This document shows, in pieces, positions 8,949 to 16,541 of a DNA stretch of 64,000 nucleotides; positions within the stretch are counted from its first letter, which is position 1, and each line of letters starts with the position of its first letter. The stretch comes from Sphingopyxis sp. BSN-002 (GTDB lineage: Bacteria; Pseudomonadota; Alphaproteobacteria; Sphingomonadales; Sphingomonadaceae), in NCBI RefSeq assembly GCF_022024275.1, contig NZ_CP091804.1, forward strand, positions 2,684,501-2,748,500, written 5' to 3'. The translations under genes were made by a program, and so were the position numbers. The notes beneath the pieces were generated by a model. It searched no databases. It saw only the letters and a program-made list of their open reading frames with translations, and had not been told where the DNA came from.

Positions 8949-8966
8949 GTTATAAATATATAACAT
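8947..8966. promoter_or_regulatory. Putative ArsR operator
   Basis: A perfect inverted repeat, ATGTTATA-AATA-TATAACAT, spans the two possible arsR start codons and lies about 30 bases before the SRPBCC start. It is in the shared divergent promoter region, which suggests control of both genes by the ArsR-type protein. Confidence 0.6.
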
Positions 8967-8995
8967 AATGGCGAAGAATCAAGCGGAGAGTGTCG

Positions 8996-9478
8996 ATGGA
9001 ACTGAAATTTCGGGTTGCGGCGCGGATTGCGAAGCCGGTGCACGAGGTGTTCGAGGCGGTCGCCGACCCCGCGAAGCTGTCGCACTATTTCACGACGGGC
9101 GGCGCGAAGGGGCGGCTGGAGACCGGCGCGACGGTGGAGTGGGACTTCCACGACTTTCCGGGTGCGTTTCCGGTGTATGTGATCGAGGTCGTCGAAGACG
9201 AGAAGATCGTCCTCGAATGGCAGGCGAATGAGGGCGAGGCGCCGAATGTCGAGGGCGGCGATCTGAAGGACGCCGATTACCGCACGCGCGTGACGATGAG
9301 CTTCAAGGGGCTCGACGATGGCCGCACGCTCGTCGAGATCGCCGAGGAAGGCTGGCGCGAGAATCAGGGCGCGCTCGGCGCCTCCTACGGCAATTGTCAG
9401 GGCTGGTCGCAGATGCTGTGCGCGCTCAAGGTGTGGATCGAGCACGGGATCAATTTGCGCGAGGGCATGTACAAGTAG
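8996..9478 (+). CDS. SRPBCC/AHSA1-family protein
   Basis: A 160-residue START/Bet v1-like protein. It begins MELKFRVAARIAKPVHEVFEAVADPAKLSHYF, typical of AHSA1-type domains, and ends in an amphipathic helix (SQMLCALKVWIEHG). Such proteins have a hydrophobic ligand cavity; few have known functions. The ATG at 8996 has GGAGAG six bases upstream and is preferred over the GTG at 8990. It is divergent from the ArsR gene and probably controlled by it. It ends immediately before the convergent hxlR stop. Confidence 0.85.
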   Translation: MELKFRVAARIAKPVHEVFEAVADPAKLSHYFTTGGAKGRLETGATVEWDFHDFPGAFPVYVIEVVEDEKIVLEWQANEGEAPNVEGGDLKDADYRTRVTMSFKGLDDGRTLVEIAEEGWRENQGALGASYGNCQGWSQMLCALKVWIEHGINLREGMYK

Positions 9479-9925
9479 TTAGCCTGGATATTCGAACTCG
9501 AGCGGGCGCGAGCCGATCGGCGCGCCGGTGTTGGCGTCGACGACGACCGGCCGGATCGCCTTGCCGGTCTCGACGTCGATCTGGCGCGTGAGTGCGCCCG
9601 TGCCGTTGTACTTTGCTCCCCACGCGCCGATCGCGGCGAGGATCGGCAAGAAATCACGCCCGGCTTCGGTGAGCAGATATTCGTCGCGCGGCGGGCGGCT
9701 GCTGTAACGCCGCTTTTCGATCAGCCCCGCTTCGGCGAGCGCCGACAGCCGCCGCGCCAATATGTTCGGCGCGATGCCGAGGCTGGTCCGCATCTGGTCA
9801 TAGCGGGTGAGCCCGCGTTCGATGTCGCGGAGGATCAGGATGCTCCAGCGGTCGCCGACGCGCATCAGCCCGCGGTCGACGGGGCAGGTCCCCAAATTAT
9901 TTTCGTCGTCGGTCATTGAAGTCAT
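9479..9925 (-). CDS. HxlR-family transcriptional regulator
   Basis: A 148-residue winged-helix regulator. The family signature is present: CPVDRGLMRVGDRWSILILRDI near the N-terminus, then LGIAPNILARRLSALAEAGLIEKR and the wing RYSSRPPRDEYLLTEAG. Cys14 sits where thiol-sensing HxlR/YodB members have their redox Cys. It is divergent from an SDR gene 64 bases away. An in-frame ATG at 9916 is also possible. It probably senses electrophiles or aldehydes and controls the SDR gene, but that is inference. Confidence 0.88.
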   Translation of the reverse strand: MTSMTDDENNLGTCPVDRGLMRVGDRWSILILRDIERGLTRYDQMRTSLGIAPNILARRLSALAEAGLIEKRRYSSRPPRDEYLLTEAGRDFLPILAAIGAWGAKYNGTGALTRQIDVETGKAIRPVVVDANTGAPIGSRPLEFEYPG

Positions 9926-9933
9926 ATGGGGCA

Positions 9934-9956
9934 GTCACTATCATTTTGCAAGTGAC
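9934..9956. promoter_or_regulatory. Putative HxlR operator
   Basis: An inverted repeat, GTCACT (9934-9939) and AGTGAC (9951-9956), separated by 11 A+T-rich bases. It is 9 bases upstream of the hxlR ATG, in the 64-base gap shared with the divergent SDR gene. The arms are short, so this is a moderate prediction. Confidence 0.45.
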
Positions 9957-9989
9957 CCGATAGAGGGCCGCCTGCAAAGGAGAATGACA

Positions 9990-10778
9990 ATGACGATTCC
10001 CACTGGAACGGCCCTGATCACGGGTGCCTCGACCGGCCTTGGCGCCGTTTATGCCGACCGCCTCGCCAAGCGCGGGCACGACCTGATCCTCGTCGCGCGC
10101 AATGGCGCGCAGATGGAAGACCTCGCAGCGAAGCTGCGCGCCGAAACCGGCGTGGCGGTCGATGTGATCGCCGCCGACCTGACCAAGAGCGACGATGTGA
10201 CGCGCATCGAACAGCGCCTGATCGACGATGCCGCGATCACATTGTTCGTGAACAACGCCGGCATGTCGCTGAACGGCGGGACGCTTGAGAATAGCGCGGC
10301 CGAGATCGAGACGATCATCGCGCTCAACATCACCGCCGCGGCGCGGCTCGCGATCGCGGCGGGCAAGGCGTTCAGCGCGCGTGGCAAGGGCGCGATCGTC
10401 AACATCGCTTCGGTCCTCGCGCTCGCGCCCGAGACGTTCGAAGGCGTGTACAGCGGATCGAAGGCGTTCCTGCTCAACCTCAGCCATGCGCTCGCGACGA
10501 CCGGCCGCGAAAAGGGCTTCCATGTCCAGGCGGTGCTCCCCGGCGCGACGCGCACCGAAATCTGGGAGCGGTCGGGCAAGGATGTCGATGCGTTCCCCGC
10601 CGAGATGGTGATGGGTGCGGGCGATCTGGTCGACGCGGCGCTGACCGGGCTCGATCGCGGCGAGGAAGTGACGATCCCGCCGCTCGCCGACGAAGACCAG
10701 TGGAAGACCTATTATGCCGCGCGGCTCGCGATGGGGCCGAACCTGTCGAAGCGCGACGCGGCGCCGCGTTACCGGTGA
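9990..10778 (+). CDS. Short-chain dehydrogenase/reductase (SDR)
   Basis: A 262-residue classical SDR. The Rossmann motif TGASTGLGAVYA is near residue 10, then NNAG, the catalytic Ser in VNIASVLAL and YSGSK with the Tyr-Lys pair. The C-terminal region PGATRTEIWERSG is typical of DltE-like SDRs. AAAGGAG at 9976-9982 best supports the ATG at 9990; an ATG six bases earlier is too close. It is divergent from hxlR, which probably controls it. NADP is the likely cofactor (ARN after strand 2), but the substrate is unknown. Confidence 0.88.
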   Translation: MTIPTGTALITGASTGLGAVYADRLAKRGHDLILVARNGAQMEDLAAKLRAETGVAVDVIAADLTKSDDVTRIEQRLIDDAAITLFVNNAGMSLNGGTLENSAAEIETIIALNITAAARLAIAAGKAFSARGKGAIVNIASVLALAPETFEGVYSGSKAFLLNLSHALATTGREKGFHVQAVLPGATRTEIWERSGKDVDAFPAEMVMGAGDLVDAALTGLDRGEEVTIPPLADEDQWKTYYAARLAMGPNLSKRDAAPRYR

Positions 10779-10800
10779 GCGAGGCGGTTTGAACTTGAAG

Positions 10801-10824
10801 GGGCGGCATTTTCTCAGGCCGCCC
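10801..10824 (+). terminator. Hairpin after the SDR gene
   Basis: A perfect GGGCGGC/GCCGCCC stem with a 10-base loop, 23 bases after the SDR stop. There is no T-run, so it is a weak or rho-assisted terminator, or simply part of the repeat-rich gap that follows. Confidence 0.4.
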
Positions 10825-10834
10825 ACTCATTCCT

Positions 10835-10910
10835 CGTCACCCCGGACTCGATCCGGGGCCTGCCTTCTCTTGAAGGAAAAGGCGGATCCCGGGTCAAGCC
10901 CGGGATGACG
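10835..10910. repeat. REP-like inverted repeat pair
   Basis: Two palindromic units face each other: CGTCACCCCGGA...TCCGGGGCC (10835-10860) and GGATCCCGGGT...CCCGGGATGACG (10884-10910), joined by 23 bases. Each can form a strong hairpin, and together they form a larger cruciform. The wording (CCGGG, GATGACG) is like the intergenic palindromes scattered in many alphaproteobacterial genomes. It fills most of the 10779-10951 gap; I see no gene there. Confidence 0.65.
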
Positions 10911-10969
10911 AACGGGGTGATTACCGCCCCACCTTGCCCAAACCCGCCGCCATGCCCTATCGCGCGAGC

Positions 10970-11554
10970 ATGGCGACGAAGACCACCCCCGGACAAAGCA
11001 CGCGCGACAAGCTGATCGACGCGGCATTCCGCGCGGTCGCGCGCGACGGGCTCGCCGACACCAACGTCAAGTCGATCGCCGCCGAGGCGGGGGTCAATCC
11101 GGGGCTGCTCCACTATCATTTCGCGAGCAAGGATGCGCTGATCGAGGCCGCGGTCGAAAGCGCGACCGCGCATTATCTGGCAGAGATCGATGCGCTGGTC
11201 GAGGCGACCCCCAGGGCCGAACTGTTCGATGCTTATGTTACCTTCGCCGCGGCGACGCTCGACGCCAATCGCGACCTGTTCCGCGTCCGGCTGGCGCTCG
11301 GCGCGCGCGCGATGAACGATACGCGGCTGGCCGAATGGCTGGAGACGGGCAATGCGGCCGTGCGCGGCCGGTTGGCGACGATCTTTGCCGCAGGGGCGGG
11401 GCGCGACGCGCCCGACGACGGCGATCGGCTGCGCGCGCGCATGACCAAGGCGGCGTTCGAGGGCATGATGCTGTCATGGCTGACGCAGCCCGATTTCCCG
11501 ATGCGCGAGGCGCTGGGCGAATGGGCGGCGGGTATGCGCGCGGGGCTGCGCTAA
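10970..11554 (+). CDS. TetR-family transcriptional regulator
   Basis: A 194-residue regulator. The N-terminal helix-turn-helix is clear: TRDKLIDAAFRAVARDG, then TNVKSIAAEAGVNPGLLHYHFASKDALIEAAV. The C-terminal ligand domain is helical and not diagnostic. I use the ATG at 10970; in-frame starts at 10952 (ATG) and 10934 (TTG) exist and none has a good ribosome-binding site. The SDR gene downstream on the same strand has a perfect 20-base palindrome in front of it, probably this protein's operator. Confidence 0.88.
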   Translation: MATKTTPGQSTRDKLIDAAFRAVARDGLADTNVKSIAAEAGVNPGLLHYHFASKDALIEAAVESATAHYLAEIDALVEATPRAELFDAYVTFAAATLDANRDLFRVRLALGARAMNDTRLAEWLETGNAAVRGRLATIFAAGAGRDAPDDGDRLRARMTKAAFEGMMLSWLTQPDFPMREALGEWAAGMRAGLR

Positions 11555-11612
11555 GGCGAATAATCCTGCTTTGACGATGTGAGCCCTTGCAACGCATCGC
11601 GCCGATAGCTAT

Positions 11613-11632
11613 TTGGTTGGTCGACCAACCAA
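11613..11632. promoter_or_regulatory. Putative TetR operator
   Basis: A perfect 20-base palindrome, TTGGTTGGTCGACCAACCAA, 17 bases before the SDR ATG and next to a TATAGG segment that could be a -10 box. Symmetry, length and position fit repression by the TetR-type protein encoded just upstream. Confidence 0.65.
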
Positions 11633-11649
11633 TATAGGGACACGCGATC

Positions 11650-12525
11650 ATGCACATAGTGATGACGGGCGCGACATCGGGTTTCGGAGCCAATGCGGCG
11701 GGGCGGCTCGCGGCCGCCGGGCACAGGCTGACCATCGGGGCGCGGCGCCCCGAGGCGGTCGATGCGGCGTGGCGCGCCGCGGCGCTGCCGCTCGATCTCG
11801 ACGATTTCGCATCGGTCGACCGCTTTGCCGAGGCGGTGACGAATGGGCAGCCGGTCGATGCGCTGGTGCTCAATGCGGGGCTGCAGACGTCGAAGCTGGA
11901 GACGGGCGCGGACGGTTTCGAGCGGACCTTTGCCGTCAACCAGCTTGCGCATTTCCGGCTGCTCCTTCGCCTGCTGCCGCATCTCGCGCCGGGCGCGCGG
12001 GTGATCCTCACGGGGAGCGGGACGCACGATCCCGAGGAAAAGACGCTGGTGACGCCCCCCGCGCACGCCAATGCCGAATGGCTGGCGTACCCCGATCGCG
12101 ACCCGACGCTGCCGAAGAAGGATCAGGCGCAGGCATTTCGCGCCTATAGTTCGTCGAAGCTCGCCAATATCATGACCGCGCGCGAACTGGCGCGCCGGCG
12201 TCCCGACCTCGCCGCGATGAGCTTCGACCCCGGCTATGTGCCGTGGACCGGGCTGGCGCGGTCGAGCGGGAAGATTATATCGTCACTGGTCAGCCTGATC
12301 CTGCCGCTCACGATGAAGCGCGACCGCAAGAGCACGATCGCGCTGTCGGGTGAATATCTCGCGGCGCTGGCGGCGGAGCCGGCCTATGCCGGGGCGCAGG
12401 GCGATTACTGGTCGGTGCGCAATCCGGCGCTGGTGCGGATCGAGCAGTCGGCGCTGGCGCGCGACGATGCGGCATGCGCGAAGCTGTGGGATGATTGTGC
12501 GGGGTTGATGGGGTTGGAGGTGTAG
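11650..12525 (+). CDS. SDR-family oxidoreductase (protochlorophyllide-reductase-like branch)
   Basis: A 291-residue SDR. It begins MHIVMTGATSGFGANAAG, with the NADP-binding TGxxxGxG motif, followed by VLNAG. The catalytic pair is in YSSSK near residue 169. Length and pattern resemble the retinol-dehydrogenase/protochlorophyllide-oxidoreductase-like branch. The TetR gene lies 95 bases upstream on the same strand and a strong palindrome precedes the start, so expression is probably induced by a ligand that the TetR protein recognises. Substrate unknown. Confidence 0.85.
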   Translation: MHIVMTGATSGFGANAAGRLAAAGHRLTIGARRPEAVDAAWRAAALPLDLDDFASVDRFAEAVTNGQPVDALVLNAGLQTSKLETGADGFERTFAVNQLAHFRLLLRLLPHLAPGARVILTGSGTHDPEEKTLVTPPAHANAEWLAYPDRDPTLPKKDQAQAFRAYSSSKLANIMTARELARRRPDLAAMSFDPGYVPWTGLARSSGKIISSLVSLILPLTMKRDRKSTIALSGEYLAALAAEPAYAGAQGDYWSVRNPALVRIEQSALARDDAACAKLWDDCAGLMGLEV

Positions 12526-12545
12526 GCGCGCAGAGCAGTCGGCGC

Positions 12546-13433
12546 TCAGGGCGTTAGCGAGTTTACCCAGTGATCGACCGACAGCTGTACCCAGCGCGTA
12601 TCGTCGATAACGTGGAGCACGCCATTGCGCCCAATCATCTGCGCGTCCTGACATAGAGCGAGATCGGTTTCCCGAAGCTGCTTCGCATTTCCGTTCTCCA
12701 ATGTGAGAAGGGCCAGCCTATTCTGCTTTGGAGAATATCCGCCCGCGAGAATGGCATGATGTCCCGCAGCGGCGATGGCGCGTGCGCCGGATATGCCGTT
12801 CGTCCAGCTCTGGACACGCTCACTTTTTATCGAGGCGATCCGGAAGTCGCTGTAGGGGCAGAGCCATATCTGTTCGCCATTGGCGCCAAGCGCATAGCAA
12901 TCGTCGATCCGGATATCTTTCGTCTGCGCTTGCCAAACGCATTCGCCCGACGGGTCGAAACTGGCAAGCCCAGAGCTGGGGGGTGGCCAGTTGCCGTCGG
13001 GTAGTTGCTCTGTTCCGAAGATGCCCTCATCGAAGTAGCCCACCCATATCCGGTCATCCGGCGTTACGATTATATGTTCAACGCCGTCACCAACATCGAA
13101 CTGTGCTTTTCGTCGGCCACCCGGATCAAAGATATGTGCATTATCTCTCCCCCGTGATTCAACGACGACAATGTCGCCGTTCGACAGGCGGTCGAAACAG
13201 GGCCAGCGAAATGCAGGCAATTCGCAAACGAACTCCTCGGCTTCGCCGTCAAACAGGGTGAACAGCGCGCGTATCTCGCCCGTCCATTTCTGGTCCCAAG
13301 GCAGCTGGTCGGAAAAGTCCCGATCAATACGCAGTATTCCCAGACGGCCGTCATCCATGACGGCGTGACGATGCTTGAACCAGCCGGACGGGGCATCCGG
13401 TAGCTGTCGAACCGTCAGAAGCGTGCTAGGCAT
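12546..13433 (-). CDS. Orphan beta-propeller-like protein of unknown function
   Basis: A 295-residue protein I do not recognise. It has repeated short strands with Trp and Gly (RIWVGYFDEGIFG, QIWLCPYSDFRIA, LHVIDDTRWVQL) and FDP/GGR turns, suggesting a beta-propeller. There is no signal peptide or membrane segment. The region is visibly less G+C-rich than its neighbours and uses A/T-ending codons more often, which suggests later acquisition. Its ATG overlaps the end of the upstream SDR gene by eight bases, so it is probably translated from the same mRNA. Confidence 0.7.
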   Translation of the reverse strand: MPSTLLTVRQLPDAPSGWFKHRHAVMDDGRLGILRIDRDFSDQLPWDQKWTGEIRALFTLFDGEAEEFVCELPAFRWPCFDRLSNGDIVVVESRGRDNAHIFDPGGRRKAQFDVGDGVEHIIVTPDDRIWVGYFDEGIFGTEQLPDGNWPPPSSGLASFDPSGECVWQAQTKDIRIDDCYALGANGEQIWLCPYSDFRIASIKSERVQSWTNGISGARAIAAAGHHAILAGGYSPKQNRLALLTLENGNAKQLRETDLALCQDAQMIGRNGVLHVIDDTRWVQLSVDHWVNSLTP

Positions 13434-14208
13434 TCCGCGCCATCAGTCCGCCATCGACGGGGATCACTGCCCCGGTGATATAGCTCGCCGCGGGCAGGAC
13501 GAGGCTGAGCGTCACGTGCGCGACTTCCTCGGGTTCGCCATAGCGGCGGAGCGCGGTGCGGCGCTTCGCGAAGAGCGCCTTGTCCTCTTCGGGCACCTTG
13601 TCGGTCATGCCAGTGCGGATCGGGCCGGGGCAGATGCAGTTGACCGTGATGCCGTCCTTGCCGAGGTCGACCGCGAGGCCGCGGGTCAGGCCGGTGACGC
13701 CGGTCTTGGCGGCGACATAGGGCGTATCGCCGGGCGTTGCGCCGAGACCTTCGGTCGAGGCGATGTTGACGATGCGTGCGGCGTCGCTTTGGCGGAGCCA
13801 CGGAAGCGCGGAGCGGACCATGCGCTGGTGCGCGGTCAGCATCACCGCGAGCGCGCGGTGCCAGATCGCCTCATATTCATCCTCCGCGTCGAGCGGGGCG
13901 AAGCTCGAAACGCCGGCGTTGTTGATGAGGATGTCGATGCCGCCGAAATGATCGGCGATGGCTGCGACTATGGCCTTGATCGCCTCGCCGTCGGCGACAT
14001 CGAGCGCGAAGGCTTTGGCATTCGGGCCGGCCTCGGCGGCGACGGCTTCGCAGGCGGCAAGATCGAGGTCGGTGACCGCGACCTTCGCGCCTTCGCTCGC
14101 GAGCAGCAACGCGGTTGCACGGCCCATGCCGCTCGCCGCGCCGGTGACGATCGCGACACGGCCGGCGATGGAGCGGGAGAGGGTTGGGGGTCGATCCGAG
14201 TTGGCCAT
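13426..14208 (-). CDS. Short-chain dehydrogenase/reductase (SDR)
   Basis: A 260-residue classical SDR of the FabG-like type. Motifs in order: IVTGAASGMGRATA, VTDLDL (an acidic residue after strand 2, suggesting NAD), NNAGVSSF, IVNIASTEG, YVAAK and CPGPIRTGM, ending in the common VIPVDGGLMARNA. AAGGAAA precedes the ATG. The downstream orphan gene overlaps its end. The substrate cannot be read from the sequence. Confidence 0.88.
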   Translation of the reverse strand: MANSDRPPTLSRSIAGRVAIVTGAASGMGRATALLLASEGAKVAVTDLDLAACEAVAAEAGPNAKAFALDVADGEAIKAIVAAIADHFGGIDILINNAGVSSFAPLDAEDEYEAIWHRALAVMLTAHQRMVRSALPWLRQSDAARIVNIASTEGLGATPGDTPYVAAKTGVTGLTRGLAVDLGKDGITVNCICPGPIRTGMTDKVPEEDKALFAKRRTALRRYGEPEEVAHVTLSLVLPAASYITGAVIPVDGGLMARNA

Positions 14209-14225
14209 TCGCTTTCCTTCTCCCG

Positions 14226-14305
14226 TTCGCCTTGAGCTTGTCGAAAGGCTGTCCTTTCTTCCGACGTTAAAGGGAAGAACGGCCCTTCGACAAGCTCAGG
14301 GTGAA
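14226..14305. repeat. REP-like pair with GACAAGCTCA core
   Basis: Two inverted copies of one element: TGAGCTTGTCGAAAGGC (14233-14249) and GCCCTTCGACAAGCTCAGGG (14282-14301), with flanking TTCGCC and GTGAAC also matching. They are separated by 32 bases. The CTTCGACAAGCTCAGGG wording is a familiar dispersed intergenic element in sphingomonads (from memory). It occupies the 14209-14375 gap between the SDR and AMP nucleosidase genes; no gene is visible there. Confidence 0.7.
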
Positions 14306-14375
14306 CGGGTGTGGGAATGGCGCGTGGGCGAAGTCCCGATCCGTCAACGGAACGGCGGCTCGTTGCCCCCGCCGT

Positions 14376-15857
14376 TCATCTGAACGGCGGTTCGTTGAAC
14401 GCGCGGAGCTTGCGGCTGTGGAGCTTGGCGCCCTCGTCGCGCATCGTCTCGCACGCGCGGATGCCGATCTGGAGATGCGCTGCGATCGCTTCCTCGTAGA
14501 AGCGGTTTGCCTGTCCGGGCAGCTTCAGTTCGCCGTGGAGCGGCTTGTCGCTGACGCAGAGCAGGGTGCCGTAGGGGACGCGGAAGCGGTAGCCTTGCGC
14601 GGCGATCGTCGCGCTTTCCATGTCGATGCCGATCGCGCGCGATTGCGAGAAGCGCAGCGCACTATCGGTGTAGCGCAGCTCCCAGTTGCGGTCGTCGGTG
14701 GTGACAACGGTGCCGGTGCGCATGCGCTTCTTGAGGTCGGCGCCGGTGGCGCCCGACACCGCTTCGGCGGCGCTCGCGAGCGCGACCTGCACTTCGGCGA
14801 TCGGCGGGATCGGGATTTCGACCGGCAGCACCGCGTCGAGGATATGATCGTCGCGGAGGTAAGCGTGGGCGAGGACATAGTCGCCGATGCGCTGGCTGGG
14901 GCGAAGGCCGCCGCAATGGCCGATCATCAGCCATGCCTCGGGACGCAGCACCGCGAGATGGTCGCAGATCGTCTTCGCGTTCGAGGGACCGACGCCGATG
15001 TTGACGAGGGTGATGCCGCCGCCGTCAGGGGCGATCAGGTGATAGGCGGGCATCTGGTGCCGCCGCCAGGCGCTGTCGGCGACGAGCGCGCTGGCGTTGA
15101 CGCCGGGCTGGTCGACGTAGAGCCCCGCAGCGCCCGCGAGCGCGGTGTAGCGGCCCTGACCGACCTGCGCGCCGGCCCATGCGACGAATTCGTCGACATA
15201 GCGGTGGTAGTTAGTGAAGAGGATGTAGCGCTGAAAATGCTCGGGCGCGGTGCCGGTGTAGTGGCGAAGGCGCGCGAGGGAGAAGTCGGTGCGCAGCGCG
15301 TCGAACAAGGCGAGCGCCTGCGGTGCGGCGGGATCCTGCCCGAACAGGCCGTCGGCGAGTTCGTCGCCGATGTCGGCGAGCTCGGTGGTCGGGAAATGGC
15401 GCGCGAGTTCGAGCGGGGTGACGCCGCCCATGTCCGACCCGTCGCTGGCGTCGAGCACATAAGGGAAGGGGATCTGCTGCCCGGTGCGCGTGACCGACAG
15501 TTCGATGTCATAGTGACGTGCGAGCAAGGTGAGCTGGTCGCGGAGATAATCGGCGAACAGGTCGGGACGTGTGACCGTGGTGACGAACTCGCCCGCGCGT
15601 TCAAAACGGCCGAAGGCGAGGTTATGGCCCTTCTGCCCCTCGCGTTGCTCACCCGTGGTGACGAGGCGGATTGCCGGATAGTCGAACAGCCCCGTTGCGG
15701 CGGCGTCGGCCGGCGGCAGGGTGCGATCGTGCACATAGGCGGCGATGGCCGATTTGAGGTTGGCAACCGAGGTGCGGAACTTGTCCTGAAGCTCGGTAAT
15801 GATCCCTTCAACGAGGGCTGCGGGATCGGAGGTGTCTTGCGATGAGTTGGATGTCAT
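14376..15857 (-). CDS. amn: AMP nucleosidase
   Basis: A 493-residue cytoplasmic enzyme splitting AMP to adenine and ribose-5-phosphate, a purine-salvage and energy-charge step. The N-terminal half has the AMP-nucleosidase-specific domain (NYHRYVDEFVAWA). The C-terminal half has the nucleoside-phosphorylase fold: NIGVGPSNAKTICDHLAVLRP, MIGHCGGLRPSQRIGDYVLAHAYLR and GIDMESATIAAQGYRFRVPYGTLL. The length matches the family. It ends at a stem-loop (14351-14376), and part of its 3' end is repeated just beyond the stop. Confidence 0.94.
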   Translation of the reverse strand: MTSNSSQDTSDPAALVEGIITELQDKFRTSVANLKSAIAAYVHDRTLPPADAAATGLFDYPAIRLVTTGEQREGQKGHNLAFGRFERAGEFVTTVTRPDLFADYLRDQLTLLARHYDIELSVTRTGQQIPFPYVLDASDGSDMGGVTPLELARHFPTTELADIGDELADGLFGQDPAAPQALALFDALRTDFSLARLRHYTGTAPEHFQRYILFTNYHRYVDEFVAWAGAQVGQGRYTALAGAAGLYVDQPGVNASALVADSAWRRHQMPAYHLIAPDGGGITLVNIGVGPSNAKTICDHLAVLRPEAWLMIGHCGGLRPSQRIGDYVLAHAYLRDDHILDAVLPVEIPIPPIAEVQVALASAAEAVSGATGADLKKRMRTGTVVTTDDRNWELRYTDSALRFSQSRAIGIDMESATIAAQGYRFRVPYGTLLCVSDKPLHGELKLPGQANRFYEEAIAAHLQIGIRACETMRDEGAKLHSRKLRAFNEPPFR

Positions 15858-15929
15858 CGCGACGCTGTTGCACGAAAATATGACAAAAGGGAAGAGGGGC
15901 GGCCCGATGCGGAGCCGCCCCGCCTGTCC

Positions 15930-16412
15930 TTAGAGCTGTTCGAGCATATGGTCGGCGCTCGACACCTTGAATTCGCCGGGGGCTTCGACGTTGAGCTGTT
16001 CGACGACGCCGTCGTTGACGATCATCGAGAAGCGCTGGCCGCGCTTGCCCATGCCGAAGGCGGTGCCGTCCATCGTCAGGCCGACCGCGTCGGCGAAGGC
16101 GCCGTTGCCGTCGGCGAGCATGGTGACGCTGTCGCCGGCGCTGGCGCTCTTGCCCCATGCGCCCATCACGAAGGCGTCGTTGACCGCGGTACAGACGATC
16201 TCGTCGACGCCCTTGGCCTTCAGCTCGTCGGCCTTGTCGACGAAGCCCGGGAGGTGCTTGGCCGAGCAGGTCGGGGTGAAGGCGCCGGGGACCGAGAAGA
16301 GCGCGACCTTGCGGCCCTTGAAATAATCGGCGGTGGTGACCTGTTCGGGGCCGTTTTCGGTAACCTTCACGAAGGTCGCGTCGGGCAGCTTGTCGCCGGT
16401 CTGGATCGTCAT
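15930..16412 (-). CDS. Prx5-type peroxiredoxin
   Basis: A 160-residue peroxide reductase. The peroxidatic Cys is in VPGAFTPTCSAKHLPGF near residue 49, the typical Prx5/type II form. A second Cys follows in DEIVCTAVND. The C-terminal GKRGQRFSMIVNDGVVEQL is also characteristic. It probably uses glutathione or glutaredoxin as reductant in the cytoplasm. It is divergent from the yqgE-like gene and stands alone. Confidence 0.93.
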   Translation of the reverse strand: MTIQTGDKLPDATFVKVTENGPEQVTTADYFKGRKVALFSVPGAFTPTCSAKHLPGFVDKADELKAKGVDEIVCTAVNDAFVMGAWGKSASAGDSVTMLADGNGAFADAVGLTMDGTAFGMGKRGQRFSMIVNDGVVEQLNVEAPGEFKVSSADHMLEQL

Positions 16413-16541
16413 TGAGGCATCCTTTCACTCGAGGGGATTGGTTCGGGCGCGACATTGGGGCGCGGCGGCGGCGAGTCAAGCATGTGGATCTATTTGCCGA
16501 ACGCGCTGGACCCTTTTTGTCGCGCGGGGCATTACAGGGGC

